The notes beneath the pieces are model-generated. The model was not told the origin of the DNA and made no database searches. It worked only from the letters and a program-made list of their open reading frames with translations. DNA of 64,000 nucleotides. It comes from Planctomycetota bacterium. Its GTDB lineage: Bacteria; Planctomycetota; Phycisphaerae; Phycisphaerales; SM1A02. The translations under genes were made by a program, and so were the position numbers. How positions within the stretch are numbered: position 1 is the stretch's first letter; each line of letters begins with the position of its first letter. The DNA is taken from assembly GCA_016872835.1 (NCBI GenBank), contig VGYX01000008.1:1-64000 (forward strand), given 5' to 3'. Positions 36,020 to 44,750 of the stretch are shown here, piece by piece.

Positions 36020-37462
36020 TCAGACTCGCAGGGTGGGTTGATGGGCAAGGGTCGCGGCGTGGCGCGCACGGATCGGCGCCGCGACGCCGGTGATCCATCG
36101 ATCCACCTGTTCGGCGCTGCGGCCGGTCAGGCGGACGGGATCCAGCGCGGCGGCCAGATCGACGCCGCGGAAGAGGGGGTCGCGCGAGAGTCGTTCCGCC
36201 AGATCGTTGGATTCGCCGCGCTTCACGCGATCGGCGGCAGCGAGCGCGTGCGTTCGGATCGCCTCGTGCGCGTGCTGGCGGTCGGCGCCGGCCTTCGCGG
36301 CGGCCATCAGCAGATCCTCGGTGGCGACGAACGGAAGTTCCTGCTTCAGTCGAGCGGCGATGGTGGCCTCGTTCACCACGAGCCCGCCGAGCACGTTCGT
36401 CATCACCTCGATCGCGGCGTCAAGCGCCAGGAAGGCTTCGGGCAGCGCGAGGCGACGTGCGCTCGAGTCATCCAGCGTGCGCTCGAGCCACTGCTCGGCG
36501 GCGGTATCCAGCGCGACGGGCGCGAGGCCCATCACGAACCGCGCAAGGCCGGTGGCGCGTTCGCATCGCATCGGGTTGCGCTTGTAAGGCATCGCGCTTG
36601 AGCCGACCTGATCCTTCTCGAATGGCTCCTCGACCTCGCGCAGGTTCGCGAGCAGCCGGAGATCGTTCGCGCACTTGTGGATGGCGCTCGCCGCAAGCGC
36701 GAGCGCGTTGAGCACGATCGCGTCGAAGCCGCGCGGATAGGTCTGGCCACACACCACCCAGGTGCCGTCCTCGGGCCAGCCAAGACGCCTGCACACGCCA
36801 CGTTCGAGCGCGTCGACCTTCGCGCCGTCGCCCAGCAGCGCCAGGAAACTGAACTGCGTGCCGGTGGCGCCGCGCAGGCCCTTCAGGCGAACCTTCGCGT
36901 GCGCGGCCTCGACTTCCTCGAGCGCCATGGCGAAATCCTGGCCCCACAGCGTGGCGCGCTTGCCCACGGTCACCGGCTGCGCGGGCTGGTAGTGGGTGAA
37001 GCCCAGGCAGGGCAGGTCGCGGCGCGCGGCCGCGAAGGTGGCGCAGCGGTCCACCAGGCGAGCGAGTCCAGCGGTGACGAGCGACAGCGCTTCGCGCAGC
37101 AGCATGGCGTCGGCGTTGCAGACCACGTCCTGACTCGTCATGCCGAGGTGGATCACCCCCTTGGCCGCAGGGGCCGCCTCGCCGAAGGTGTGCACGTGCG
37201 CCATCACGTCGTGACGCAGGCGGGCTTCATGTCGCGCGGCACTCTCGAAGTCGATGCGATCCAGGTTCGCGCGCATCTGTGCGACGGCCTCGTCGGTGAC
37301 GGGCAGGCCGAGTTCCTTCTGGGTCTCGGCCACCGCAAGCCAGATGCGTCGCCACAGGCTGAAGCGTCGCGCGTCGCTCCACGTGCGGCGCATCGCGTCG
37401 CTCGCGAATCGCGAGGCGAGGGCGCTCTGCCACAGGTCCGTGGTGCGTGCGGCGTCGCTCAC
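36020..37462 (-). CDS. purB: Adenylosuccinate lyase
   Basis: A 480-residue fumarase/aspartase superfamily enzyme of purine synthesis, making AICAR plus fumarate and AMP plus fumarate. Signature DQVGSSAMPYKRNPMRCE, substrate motif IHLGMTSQDVVCNAD and THYQPAQPVTVGKR are intact. The start is GTG at 37462, which overlaps the plsY stop as GTGA; the 658-residue track ORF is an artefact of read-through upstream. It sits in an envelope/sugar operon, so its co-transcription is likely incidental. Confidence 0.92.
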   Translation of the reverse strand: MSDAARTTDLWQSALASRFASDAMRRTWSDARRFSLWRRIWLAVAETQKELGLPVTDEAVAQMRANLDRIDFESAARHEARLRHDVMAHVHTFGEAAPAAKGVIHLGMTSQDVVCNADAMLLREALSLVTAGLARLVDRCATFAAARRDLPCLGFTHYQPAQPVTVGKRATLWGQDFAMALEEVEAAHAKVRLKGLRGATGTQFSFLALLGDGAKVDALERGVCRRLGWPEDGTWVVCGQTYPRGFDAIVLNALALAASAIHKCANDLRLLANLREVEEPFEKDQVGSSAMPYKRNPMRCERATGLARFVMGLAPVALDTAAEQWLERTLDDSSARRLALPEAFLALDAAIEVMTNVLGGLVVNEATIAARLKQELPFVATEDLLMAAAKAGADRQHAHEAIRTHALAAADRVKRGESNDLAERLSRDPLFRGVDLAAALDPVRLTGRSAEQVDRWITGVAAPIRARHAATLAHQPTLRV

Positions 37463-38151
37463 GACGCGATGGTAGCGGGGGGCTGCGGCTTCTTCGCGCC
37501 CACGCGCGGCTCGGTGCCCGCGAGCAGCCGGCCGATGTTGGCGCGATGCGTCAGCAGCACGGCCACGGCCAGCGCACCCGTGACGACCATCGGTCGCCAA
37601 GGCGATCCGACGGCTCCCTCTGCGGGCCAGGGCAGCGTGATCGCGCACCAGAGTGGCAGCGAGCAGCCAGCCACCATGCTCGACAGGCTCACGATGCGCG
37701 TGACCCGCATGCTCGCAAGCCACGCGGCCAGCGCCAGCAGCACGGGCCAGGTGAGCACCGGCCACATCGCCACCATCGCGCCGAAGCCCGTGGCCACGCC
37801 CTTGCCTCCCTTGAAGCCGATCCACGGACTGAAGACATGGCCGAGCAGCGCGGCGAACACCGTGCCGCTCCACCACCAAAGATCGAAGGGCGGAAGTTCC
37901 GTCACCGGCGATCCAAGCGCACCCATCGCGCGACCCGCCGCAAGCACCGGCGCGGCGCCCTTCAATGCGTCCAGGAAGAAGCAGAGGAGTCCCCATGCGC
38001 GCCCGAGCGCGCGACCCACGTTCGTGGCGCCCACGTTGCCGCTGCCGACCTTGCGGAGATCCACGCCGTGTGCCTTCGCCAGGATCACGCCGAAGGGAAC
38101 GCTTCCGGAGAGGAACGCGATCACGATCCAGATCGGCCAGCCGCCCTGCAT
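37459..38151 (-). CDS. plsY: Glycerol-3-phosphate acyltransferase PlsY
   Basis: A 230-residue inner-membrane enzyme moving acyl from acyl-phosphate to glycerol-3-P, the first step of phospholipid synthesis. The three family motifs are present: GSGNVGATNVGR, FKGGKGVATGFG and THRANIGRLLAGTE. Several membrane helices; slightly longer than average because of the C-terminal VGAKKPQPPATIAS tail. Stop overlaps purB by four bases; starts 10 bases after the GT9 gene. Confidence 0.93.
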   Translation of the reverse strand: MQGGWPIWIVIAFLSGSVPFGVILAKAHGVDLRKVGSGNVGATNVGRALGRAWGLLCFFLDALKGAAPVLAAGRAMGALGSPVTELPPFDLWWWSGTVFAALLGHVFSPWIGFKGGKGVATGFGAMVAMWPVLTWPVLLALAAWLASMRVTRIVSLSSMVAGCSLPLWCAITLPWPAEGAVGSPWRPMVVTGALAVAVLLTHRANIGRLLAGTEPRVGAKKPQPPATIAS

Positions 38152-38161
38152 GCGCGCGATG

Positions 38162-39193
38162 CTAGCGATCCAGCAGCCGCACGCAGGCGTGCAGCACGTC
38201 GCCCACGCCGATCCGATCCATGCCGCAGAAGCGCGCCACGCGGTCGGCCACGATCTCGGCGGGCAGGAAGGGTTCGGCGAGCAGCTGGATCTCGCGCGCG
38301 GGCCCCGCCGCCTCGTGCAGCGCGGCCCAGCGCGGATCGGTGGGTCCGAACAGGCTGACGCAGCGCGTGCCCATGCCGGCGGCCAAGTGTCGCGGGCCAG
38401 TGTCGTTGGTCACAAGCAGATCGGCGAGGCCGATCGCCGCCTTCAGCGAGCCCAGCGACACGCCGCGCTCGATCAGATTTACGGCGCGATCGCCGCTGGC
38501 CTGCACCACACGCACCACCACCTCGCGCTCCGCCGGTCCTCCGGTCACGCACACGCTTCCGCCGCGCGTCTGCAGCAGCCGCTCCGCCAGCGCACCGAAG
38601 CGCTCGGCCGGCCAGCGCTTGTCCTCGCGATTGGCGCCGGGATTCAGGATCGTGATCGGTCGCGCAAGGCCCTCGAGCAGGCGCTCGCCGGCGGCACGCT
38701 GCGAGGCCGAGCACGCCAGCGACACGGTGCGATCGGTCACGGGCCGCGTCAGCGCCCAGGCCACCAGATCCGCGTACCAGTCCACGGCGCTGCGCGGCGC
38801 GCGGTCCTTCGGCGCCGACAGTCGATGCGTGAGCATCCAGCCGCGGCCGTCGCGGGACCAGCCGAGGCGACGGGGCGCGCCGGTGGCCAGCGCGAAGAGT
38901 CCGCTGCGAGGGCTGTTGGGCAGCAGCAACACCGCGTCGAAGCGCATGGCCCGGAAGCGACCCACGCCGGTGAACGGTCCGAGCCAGCCACGCATGGTGT
39001 GCACGTGGAAGGCGTCGAGGAACGGCGCGCCTTCCAGCACGGCGTCGAGCCCCGGCCGTCCGAGTCCCTCGATGCGCGTTCCGGGCAGCGACGCACGAAG
39101 CGACCGCAGGGCGGGCGTGGCCATGACCGCGTCGCCGACCCAGGAGGGCAGGACCACCAGAAGTTTCGAGACGCCATGCAGAGGGCCGTTCAT
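38162..39193 (-). CDS. Glycosyltransferase family 9 (heptosyltransferase-like)
   Basis: A 343-residue GT-B enzyme like WaaF/WaaC: N-terminal LLVVLPSWVGDAVMATPALRSLRA, middle ITILNPGANREDKRWPAERF, and C-terminal LLVTNDTGPRHLAAGMGTRCVSLFGPTDPRWA, all hallmarks of heptosyltransferases. Expected role: adding ADP-heptose to a lipopolysaccharide-type core at the inner membrane. The ATG at 39193 overlaps the gmhB stop as ATGA, and gmhB makes the heptose phosphate precursor, supporting that substrate. Confidence 0.88.
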   Translation of the reverse strand: MNGPLHGVSKLLVVLPSWVGDAVMATPALRSLRASLPGTRIEGLGRPGLDAVLEGAPFLDAFHVHTMRGWLGPFTGVGRFRAMRFDAVLLLPNSPRSGLFALATGAPRRLGWSRDGRGWMLTHRLSAPKDRAPRSAVDWYADLVAWALTRPVTDRTVSLACSASQRAAGERLLEGLARPITILNPGANREDKRWPAERFGALAERLLQTRGGSVCVTGGPAEREVVVRVVQASGDRAVNLIERGVSLGSLKAAIGLADLLVTNDTGPRHLAAGMGTRCVSLFGPTDPRWAALHEAAGPAREIQLLAEPFLPAEIVADRVARFCGMDRIGVGDVLHACVRLLDR

Positions 39194-40053
39194 GCGCCGG
39201 CCCAGAGTGGACCCGATCCGCCGTGTGCGCGCCACCAGCGTTCCGTGGTGCGGCGAAGTTCGGCGGCGAAACCAAGCGCGATGATCTCGCCGCCTTCCAC
39301 CGTGGCGGTCAGGCCATGCGTGTTCCAGTCCAGGCCGCGCAGCCGCACGCCGGTGCGTTCCGCCAGTCCCTCGGCCGCCGTGGTGATCGCCGCCCGGAGC
39401 GCTGGCGCATGCAGGTCGACGTCGGGTCGCGCGTGCAGCGTGACCATGCCTGCGGCGACCTTTGGGGTGTCCTCGTGCGCGATGCGCAGCGCGGCCTCGG
39501 CCAGATCGTGCGCGAAGAAGTCCGCGTCGCTCGCCGCGCTGGGCGCGCCGATGAGAATCGACCGGCATCCGGCCGATGCGCCCGCCTGCGCGTCGCGTTC
39601 CTGATCGCCGATCATCCAGCTTGCGCCGAGATCGAGCGCATGCTCACGCGCGGCTTCGAGCAGCATGCCTGGCGCGGGCTTTCGCCACGGGTGTTCGCGG
39701 CAATAGCGCTCGACCGTTCCCTCGGGATGGAACGGACAGAAGTAGAAGGCGTCGACCACCGCGTGCAGTCCGGTCGCACGACGCAGCACCTGTTCCAGAC
39801 GCTCGTGCGTGGCGTGCACCGCGGCCTCGTCGTACTTGCCGCGCGCCACGCCGCCCTGGTTCGTGACGACCACAAGCGCGTAGCCAGCCTGACGCAGATG
39901 GCGCATCGCCTCGGCCGCACCGGGCAACAACTTCACCGCATCCGGATCGCCAAGGTCCCCGTCGTTGTGGATGACGGTTCCGTCGCGGTCCAGGAACACC
40001 GCGCGCCGCATTGCCGAACGTGCCGCACCGGCGGCGCCGCGCGGATCGTTCAC
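39190..40053 (-). CDS. gmhB: D-glycero-D-manno-heptose 1,7-bisphosphate 7-phosphatase with C-terminal extension
   Basis: A 287-residue HAD phosphatase. Motifs: FLDRDGTVIHN, VVTNQGGVARGKYD, RKPAPGML and IGDQERDAQAGASAG. The zinc-loop region reads CPFHPEGTVERYCREHPW, where the last Cys of the usual C-x-H...C-x-C set appears replaced (CREH). About 95 extra C-terminal residues (from VAAGMVTLHARPDV) have no known match to me. It provides heptose-1-phosphate for ADP-heptose. Overlaps both neighbours by four bases. A histidinol-phosphatase-type role is possible but less likely beside GT9. Confidence 0.82.
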   Translation of the reverse strand: MNDPRGAAGAARSAMRRAVFLDRDGTVIHNDGDLGDPDAVKLLPGAAEAMRHLRQAGYALVVVTNQGGVARGKYDEAAVHATHERLEQVLRRATGLHAVVDAFYFCPFHPEGTVERYCREHPWRKPAPGMLLEAAREHALDLGASWMIGDQERDAQAGASAGCRSILIGAPSAASDADFFAHDLAEAALRIAHEDTPKVAAGMVTLHARPDVDLHAPALRAAITTAAEGLAERTGVRLRGLDWNTHGLTATVEGGEIIALGFAAELRRTTERWWRAHGGSGPLWAGA

Positions 40054-41207
40054 ACCACCACCGCGGGCTTGGGCTGCGGATAGTGGCTGTGCGGCAGGCC
40101 GTCACCGAAACTGGTGCCGAGCGCGCGTGCCGCGCTGATGAGCGGATGGTCCTCGTTCACCAGCCGCTGCTTGCCGGCCGAGTGCAGCAGGTCCACGTCG
40201 CCGAAGATGTTGTTCTGTCGCACGACCATGCGGTTGCGACCACCATTCATCAGCGTCTGGATCGCGTGGTAGCCGAAGTGCGTGGCCAAAATGCGGTCCG
40301 CCGGGATCGGCGTGCCACCGCGCTGGATGTGGCCCAGCACCGTGGTGCGCGTCTCGACCCTGCAGAGCTTCGCCAAGCCGTCCGCCACACGCTGGCCAAT
40401 GCCGCCCAGGCGTACCGGATCGGGACTGTTGTGCACCATGTGCGCCACCACCTGTTCGCCGCCGCGCATGCGCGCACCCTCGGCCACGGCCACGATCGCG
40501 AAGCCCGGACCCTTGTTCATGCGCTCGTCGATGTACTGCGCCACGCTCTCCATCTCGAACGGGATCTCGGGCAGCAGGATCACGTCGGCTCCACCGGCCA
40601 CACCCGCAGTCAGCGTGATCCAGCCGGCATTGCGGCCCATGAGCTCGCACACCATCACGCGATGATGGCTGTCGGCGGTCGAGTGCAGCTTGTCCAGCGC
40701 CTCGGTGGCGGTGTTCACCGCGGTCAGGAAGCCGAAGCTGATCTCGGTGCCCACGATGTCGTTGTCGATCGTCTTGGGCACGCCGATCACGTTCAGGCCC
40801 TTCTCCACCAGCGAACTGGCCGCGGCCATCGTGCCGTCGCCACCGATCACGATCACCGCGTCGAGCTGATGGCGCCTCGCCACCGCCACGCAGCGGTCGG
40901 TCACGTCGCGATACACCGGCTGGCCCTCGTGATCATCGCCCACGTGGTAGCGGCGGGGGTTGCAGCGGTTGTTGCTGCCGAGCACGGTGCCGCCGCGCAC
41001 CAGAATGCCGGCGACATCCTTCGGTGAGAGCGGGCGCACGCGATCGTCGATCAGTCCCTGGAAGCCGTCCTCGATTCCCGCCACCTCGATTCCGTACTGC
41101 AGGATCGCCGTCTTGACGACGGCGCGGATGACGGCGTTCAGACCGGGGCAGTCGCCACCACCGGTGAGCACACCAATGCGGCGGATGTTGGCGGGAGGGC
41201 TCATCAT
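40050..41207 (-). CDS. pfkA: 6-phosphofructokinase
   Basis: A 385-residue enzyme of upper glycolysis. Motifs: GVLTGGGDCPGLNAVIR, VIGGDGTMAAA, VPKTIDNDI and CELMGRNAGW. The GGDG Gly favours ATP as donor, while Lys in PKTIDND is shared with PPi-dependent relatives, so donor specificity is ambiguous but more likely ATP. First gene of a six-gene run with gmhB, GT9, plsY, purB and the hydrolase. A TAAACT hexamer lies 12 bases upstream of the ATG and is the probable operon promoter. Confidence 0.9.
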   Translation of the reverse strand: MMSPPANIRRIGVLTGGGDCPGLNAVIRAVVKTAILQYGIEVAGIEDGFQGLIDDRVRPLSPKDVAGILVRGGTVLGSNNRCNPRRYHVGDDHEGQPVYRDVTDRCVAVARRHQLDAVIVIGGDGTMAAASSLVEKGLNVIGVPKTIDNDIVGTEISFGFLTAVNTATEALDKLHSTADSHHRVMVCELMGRNAGWITLTAGVAGGADVILLPEIPFEMESVAQYIDERMNKGPGFAIVAVAEGARMRGGEQVVAHMVHNSPDPVRLGGIGQRVADGLAKLCRVETRTTVLGHIQRGGTPIPADRILATHFGYHAIQTLMNGGRNRMVVRQNNIFGDVDLLHSAGKQRLVNEDHPLISAARALGTSFGDGLPHSHYPQPKPAVVV

Positions 41208-41284
41208 GTGAAGCCCCGAAGTTTAGCGAGGCGTGAGTGGGCGTCTCGCCCGGCACGACGCGTGGCCCTGTGGCCGCCCGCGGG

Positions 41285-41545
41285 TCAGAACCAGGCCTTC
41301 TTGCCCACCTGGTACTCGGCCACGAACTGCTCGTCCGACTTCGTGAGGTAGACGATGCCCTCGATGAAGCCGATCAGGTTCCCGATCCCGCACGTGAACA
41401 CGGTGATGACGATGCGAAGAATGCCGCCGCCCACGTCCCCGAGGATGAAGCGATGGATGCCGAGGCCTCCAAGCAGGATGCCCATGATGCCGCACAGCAC
41501 GCGCTGCGACTGCTCAGGAAACGAAGGCGTCGGGTAGGGGGACAT
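41285..41545 (-). CDS. TM2 domain membrane protein
   Basis: An 86-residue protein with two membrane segments (VLCGIMGILLGGLGIHRFILG and ILRIVITVFTCGIGNLIGFIEGI) in the TM2 arrangement, including the GxHRFxLG turn typical of the family. GGAG precedes the ATG at 41545; the 754-residue track ORF is a read-through artefact across the opposite strand. Function is unknown; TM2 proteins are small inner-membrane proteins. Confidence 0.85.
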   Translation of the reverse strand: MSPYPTPSFPEQSQRVLCGIMGILLGGLGIHRFILGDVGGGILRIVITVFTCGIGNLIGFIEGIVYLTKSDEQFVAEYQVGKKAWF

Positions 41546-41662
41546 CGTCGTGGTTCTCCGTCTGAAAGGCCTCCGGAACAGGGCCGCCGCGCGACGACAC
41601 CCCTCACCAAAGCGTAGCCGAACGGACCTTCGTGACCGGATCGTGCGGCACCTCCGCTCCAC

Positions 41663-41668
41663 TACCAT
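41663..41668 (+). promoter_or_regulatory. -10 box (TACCAT) for lysS, leaderless type
   Basis: Ends six bases before the ATG at 41675; no clear -35 element. Confidence 0.45.
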
Positions 41669-41674
41669 CTCCCG

Positions 41675-43264
41675 ATGGCCGCAGAGCAGCCGAAGAAGGA
41701 ACCGGAAGCCACGCCCGCGGAGGAGCATCCCTCCGTGCTCGAGGCCGCCCGTCGCGCGAAGCTGGCCCGATTCCGCAACGAGCTGAAGATCGAGCCCTAC
41801 GGTGGGCGGGTCGAGGGGCTCGTTTCGCTCGCGGAGGCCCGCGCCGCCTTCCGTGAGGATCTGCAGGTGGCCGCGGACGCCGAGGCGGCGAAGGCCAAGG
41901 CCGATCCCGCCTACGCGCCTGCCGAGCCGCGCCCGGTACACCGCGTGGCGGGCCGCATCGTGCAGCACCGCGACTTGGGCAAGCTCGTGTTCATGTGGCT
42001 GCGCGACCATACCGGCGACCTGCAGGTCTCGATCAGCAAGTCGGCCGTGTCTGCGGGCGAGTTCGAGCTCGCGAAGGCGCTCGACTACGGCGACATCGTG
42101 AGCGCCGAGGGCCCCGTGGGACGCACGAACAAGGGCGAGGTCTGCGTATGGGCGAAGTCGCTCGCGCTGCAGTGCAAGAGCCTGGCGCCGCCGCCCGGCA
42201 AGTGGCACGGCCTCGAGGACAGCGAGACGCGCTACCGCCGCCGCTACGTGGACATGTGGGCCACGCCGAAGACCCTCGCCACCTTCCAGGCGCGCAGCCG
42301 CATCGTGAGCCTGGTGCGCCGCTTCATGGAGGCGCGCGGCTATCAGGAAGTGGAGACACCGATGATGCAGCCGCTCGCGGGCGGCGCCGCGGCGCGACCG
42401 TTCGTCACGAGGCACAACGCGCTCGACATGCAGCTCTTCATGCGCGTGGCGCCCGAGCTCTACCTGAAGCGCCTGCTCGTGGGCGGCATGCCCAAGGTGT
42501 TCGAGATCAACCGCAACTTCCGCAACGAGGGCGTGGACCGCAGCCACAACCCCGAATTCACCGCCATGGAGGCCTACGAGGCCTTCGGCGACTGCTGGAC
42601 CATGCTGGAACTCACCGAATCGCTGGTGCACGAGGCGGCGGTCGAGATGGCGAAGGGCCGCGAGGACGCGGGCGCCGGACCCACGCTGCCCTTCGGCGAC
42701 ATGGCGATCGACTACGCGAAGCCCTTCGTGCGCGTGACCTTCGGCGAGCTCTTCGAGCGCGGGGCGGGCTTCAGCATGTTCGACGAGGCGAAGGTGCGCG
42801 CCGAGGCGATGAAGCGCCACGTGGCCGACGCCGCGAAGCTCGATCACTGGCTGCTGGTCGAGGCGCTCTTCGAGATCGTGGGCGAGCCGCGCATCGACCC
42901 GCTGCGTCCCACCTTCGTCACCGACTGGCCCAGCGCCATCAGTCCGCTCACGCGCTCGCGCCGCGATGACCCGCGCCTGTGCGAGCGGTGGGACATCTTC
43001 ATCGCGGGCATGGAGGTCGGTCCGGCGTACACCGAGCTGAACGACCCCGACATCCAGCGTGAGAAGTTCACGCAACAGCTGGTGGGCATCGACGACGAGG
43101 AGCGCACCTTCCGCACCCTCGACGAGGACTTCCTGGAGAGCCTGAAGGTCGGCATGCCGCCCGCGGGCGGTCTGGGCATCGGCATCGATCGACTCGTGAT
43201 GCTGCTCACGAACTCTCCGAGCATCCGCGACGTGATCCTGTTCCCGTTGCTGAAGCGGCAGTGA
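41675..43264 (+). CDS. lysS: Lysyl-tRNA synthetase, class II
   Basis: A 529-residue class IIb synthetase. An N-terminal OB fold (about 85-170, VAGRIVQHRDLGKLVFMWLRD), motif 2 NFRNEGVDRSHNPEFTAMEAYEA and motif 3 GGLGIGIDRLVMLLTNSPSIRDV are intact. It charges tRNA-Lys in the cytoplasm. A longer charged N-terminal tail (about 30 residues, EQPKKEPEATPAEEHP) precedes the usual start. Probably co-transcribed with the transglutaminase gene, whose ATG lies four bases after the stop. Confidence 0.95.
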   Translation: MAAEQPKKEPEATPAEEHPSVLEAARRAKLARFRNELKIEPYGGRVEGLVSLAEARAAFREDLQVAADAEAAKAKADPAYAPAEPRPVHRVAGRIVQHRDLGKLVFMWLRDHTGDLQVSISKSAVSAGEFELAKALDYGDIVSAEGPVGRTNKGEVCVWAKSLALQCKSLAPPPGKWHGLEDSETRYRRRYVDMWATPKTLATFQARSRIVSLVRRFMEARGYQEVETPMMQPLAGGAAARPFVTRHNALDMQLFMRVAPELYLKRLLVGGMPKVFEINRNFRNEGVDRSHNPEFTAMEAYEAFGDCWTMLELTESLVHEAAVEMAKGREDAGAGPTLPFGDMAIDYAKPFVRVTFGELFERGAGFSMFDEAKVRAEAMKRHVADAAKLDHWLLVEALFEIVGEPRIDPLRPTFVTDWPSAISPLTRSRRDDPRLCERWDIFIAGMEVGPAYTELNDPDIQREKFTQQLVGIDDEERTFRTLDEDFLESLKVGMPPAGGLGIGIDRLVMLLTNSPSIRDVILFPLLKRQ

Positions 43265-43268
43265 GCCC

Positions 43269-44750
43269 ATGCGCGCGCGGATCCTGGCCCTGTTGCCCGC
43301 GATCGCGCTGCTTGTCGCGTTCCGCGCCGGCGACGCGGCGCCCGACGTCACCGAGCGCTGGTTCGAGGTGCTCGTCGGAGGTCGGCCCGCGGGCTGGACG
43401 CGTTCGGTCGAGCGTCGCGTGCCCGAAGGCTGGCGCACCGAGAGCGAGACGCGCCTGCGGCTCGGTCGTGGCGGCACCTCGTTGGACATGACCACCACGG
43501 GCTGGCTGATCGAGAACGAGCAGGGCGTCCCGATGCAGGGTGGCCGCACGCAGGCCGGCAGCGGACAGAGTCAGCGCGTGACATGGCGCTATCGGCCCGA
43601 GGCGATCGAGGAGCGCACGGTCGATCTGGACAGGATCCTGGACCGCACGCTGCCACCGGTTCCGGCCGACGCGCTGGCGCCGCACGCCTCGGAGGCGCAG
43701 GCCAAGGCGAAGCGCGCCTCGGGCGCGAGCACGATCGAGCAGCTTGTCTTCGAGCCCGCGCAGGGGGCGGTGCCGCAGCAGGTGCGCGCCGTGCGCGAGG
43801 TGGAGGAGACCATCCGCGTGGCAGGAGAGCCCGTGCAGGCGGTGCGATGGCGACTCGAGGGCCCGATGGTGCCGCCAGGTTCGCGTGAGTGGCGCGCGGC
43901 CGACGGCGAACTGCTTCGCAGCCTCTCGCCCACTGGCCTTGGCAGCATCGAGAGCATCCGGAGCACACCGGAGCGCGCGAAGCAGGCGCTGGATCGCGCG
44001 GGTTCGGGCCCCGAGGTGATGGTCGCCAGTTTCGCCGAGGTCGATCGGCCGATGTCCGATCCCGCGCGGTTGCGCCGCGCCGCCTTCCGCATCCGTGCCG
44101 CGGAGGGTGCGGAGCCGACATCCTCCGGCGCGCAGACCGTCTCGCGCGAAGGTGACGCATGGCGCGTGGCGGTGGATCTGGACGCGCCGGCGCAGGAGGC
44201 CACCGCGACCGAGCGCGCGGATCCCGCCTACCTGTCGGCCTCGCCCATGATCGATTCGCGCGATCCGATGGTGGTGGAACTCGCCACGCGGACGCTGGCC
44301 GACGCGCCCCCGGACCCTCGCATGCGCATCGAGCGTCTGCGTCGAGTCGCCGGCGCGAGCCTTCCGCGCAAGAACCTCTCCAGCGCGCTCGCGAGCGCCA
44401 GCGAGGCGCTGCGGACGAAGTCCGGGGACTGCACCGAACACGCGGTGGTGCTGGCCGCGCTGCTGCGTTCGCAGGGGATTCCCGCGCGCGTGGTCGCTGG
44501 ATTGGTGTGGTGCGACGCGTTCGCGGGTCGGCGCGACGTCTTCGGCTGGCATCTCTGGACGCAGGCGCTGGTGGATGGTCGCTGGGTCGATCTGGACGCC
44601 ACGCTGACCGAGCCGGGCGTGGCCTTCCATCCCGGTCACATCGCGTTCGTGACCACGCCGCTGGCCGATCCCGCTTCCGACCCCGCACTGGTGCGACTGG
44701 TGGCCGCGCTGGGCGCGCTGAAGATCGAGGTGCTTGATGGAGCGCGTTGA
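43269..44750 (+). CDS. Exported transglutaminase-like protein
   Basis: A 493-residue protein with a signal or membrane segment at the N-terminus (RILALLPAIALLVAFRAG), a long beta-rich region and a C-terminal transglutaminase core. The Cys is in SGDCTEHAVVLAALLRSQGIPARVV, the His in FGWHLWTQALVDG, the Asp in RWVDLDAT. This triad is typical of bacterial transglutaminase-fold proteases/ligases. Its role in the cell envelope is not known. Overlaps the nnrD ATG by 14 bases. Confidence 0.8.
   Translation: MRARILALLPAIALLVAFRAGDAAPDVTERWFEVLVGGRPAGWTRSVERRVPEGWRTESETRLRLGRGGTSLDMTTTGWLIENEQGVPMQGGRTQAGSGQSQRVTWRYRPEAIEERTVDLDRILDRTLPPVPADALAPHASEAQAKAKRASGASTIEQLVFEPAQGAVPQQVRAVREVEETIRVAGEPVQAVRWRLEGPMVPPGSREWRAADGELLRSLSPTGLGSIESIRSTPERAKQALDRAGSGPEVMVASFAEVDRPMSDPARLRRAAFRIRAAEGAEPTSSGAQTVSREGDAWRVAVDLDAPAQEATATERADPAYLSASPMIDSRDPMVVELATRTLADAPPDPRMRIERLRRVAGASLPRKNLSSALASASEALRTKSGDCTEHAVVLAALLRSQGIPARVVAGLVWCDAFAGRRDVFGWHLWTQALVDGRWVDLDATLTEPGVAFHPGHIAFVTTPLADPASDPALVRLVAALGALKIEVLDGAR

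Noticed and set aside
41285-43549. 754-residue minus ORF
   Set aside because: Only its last 86 codons (TM2 protein) make sense; the rest is antisense to lysS.
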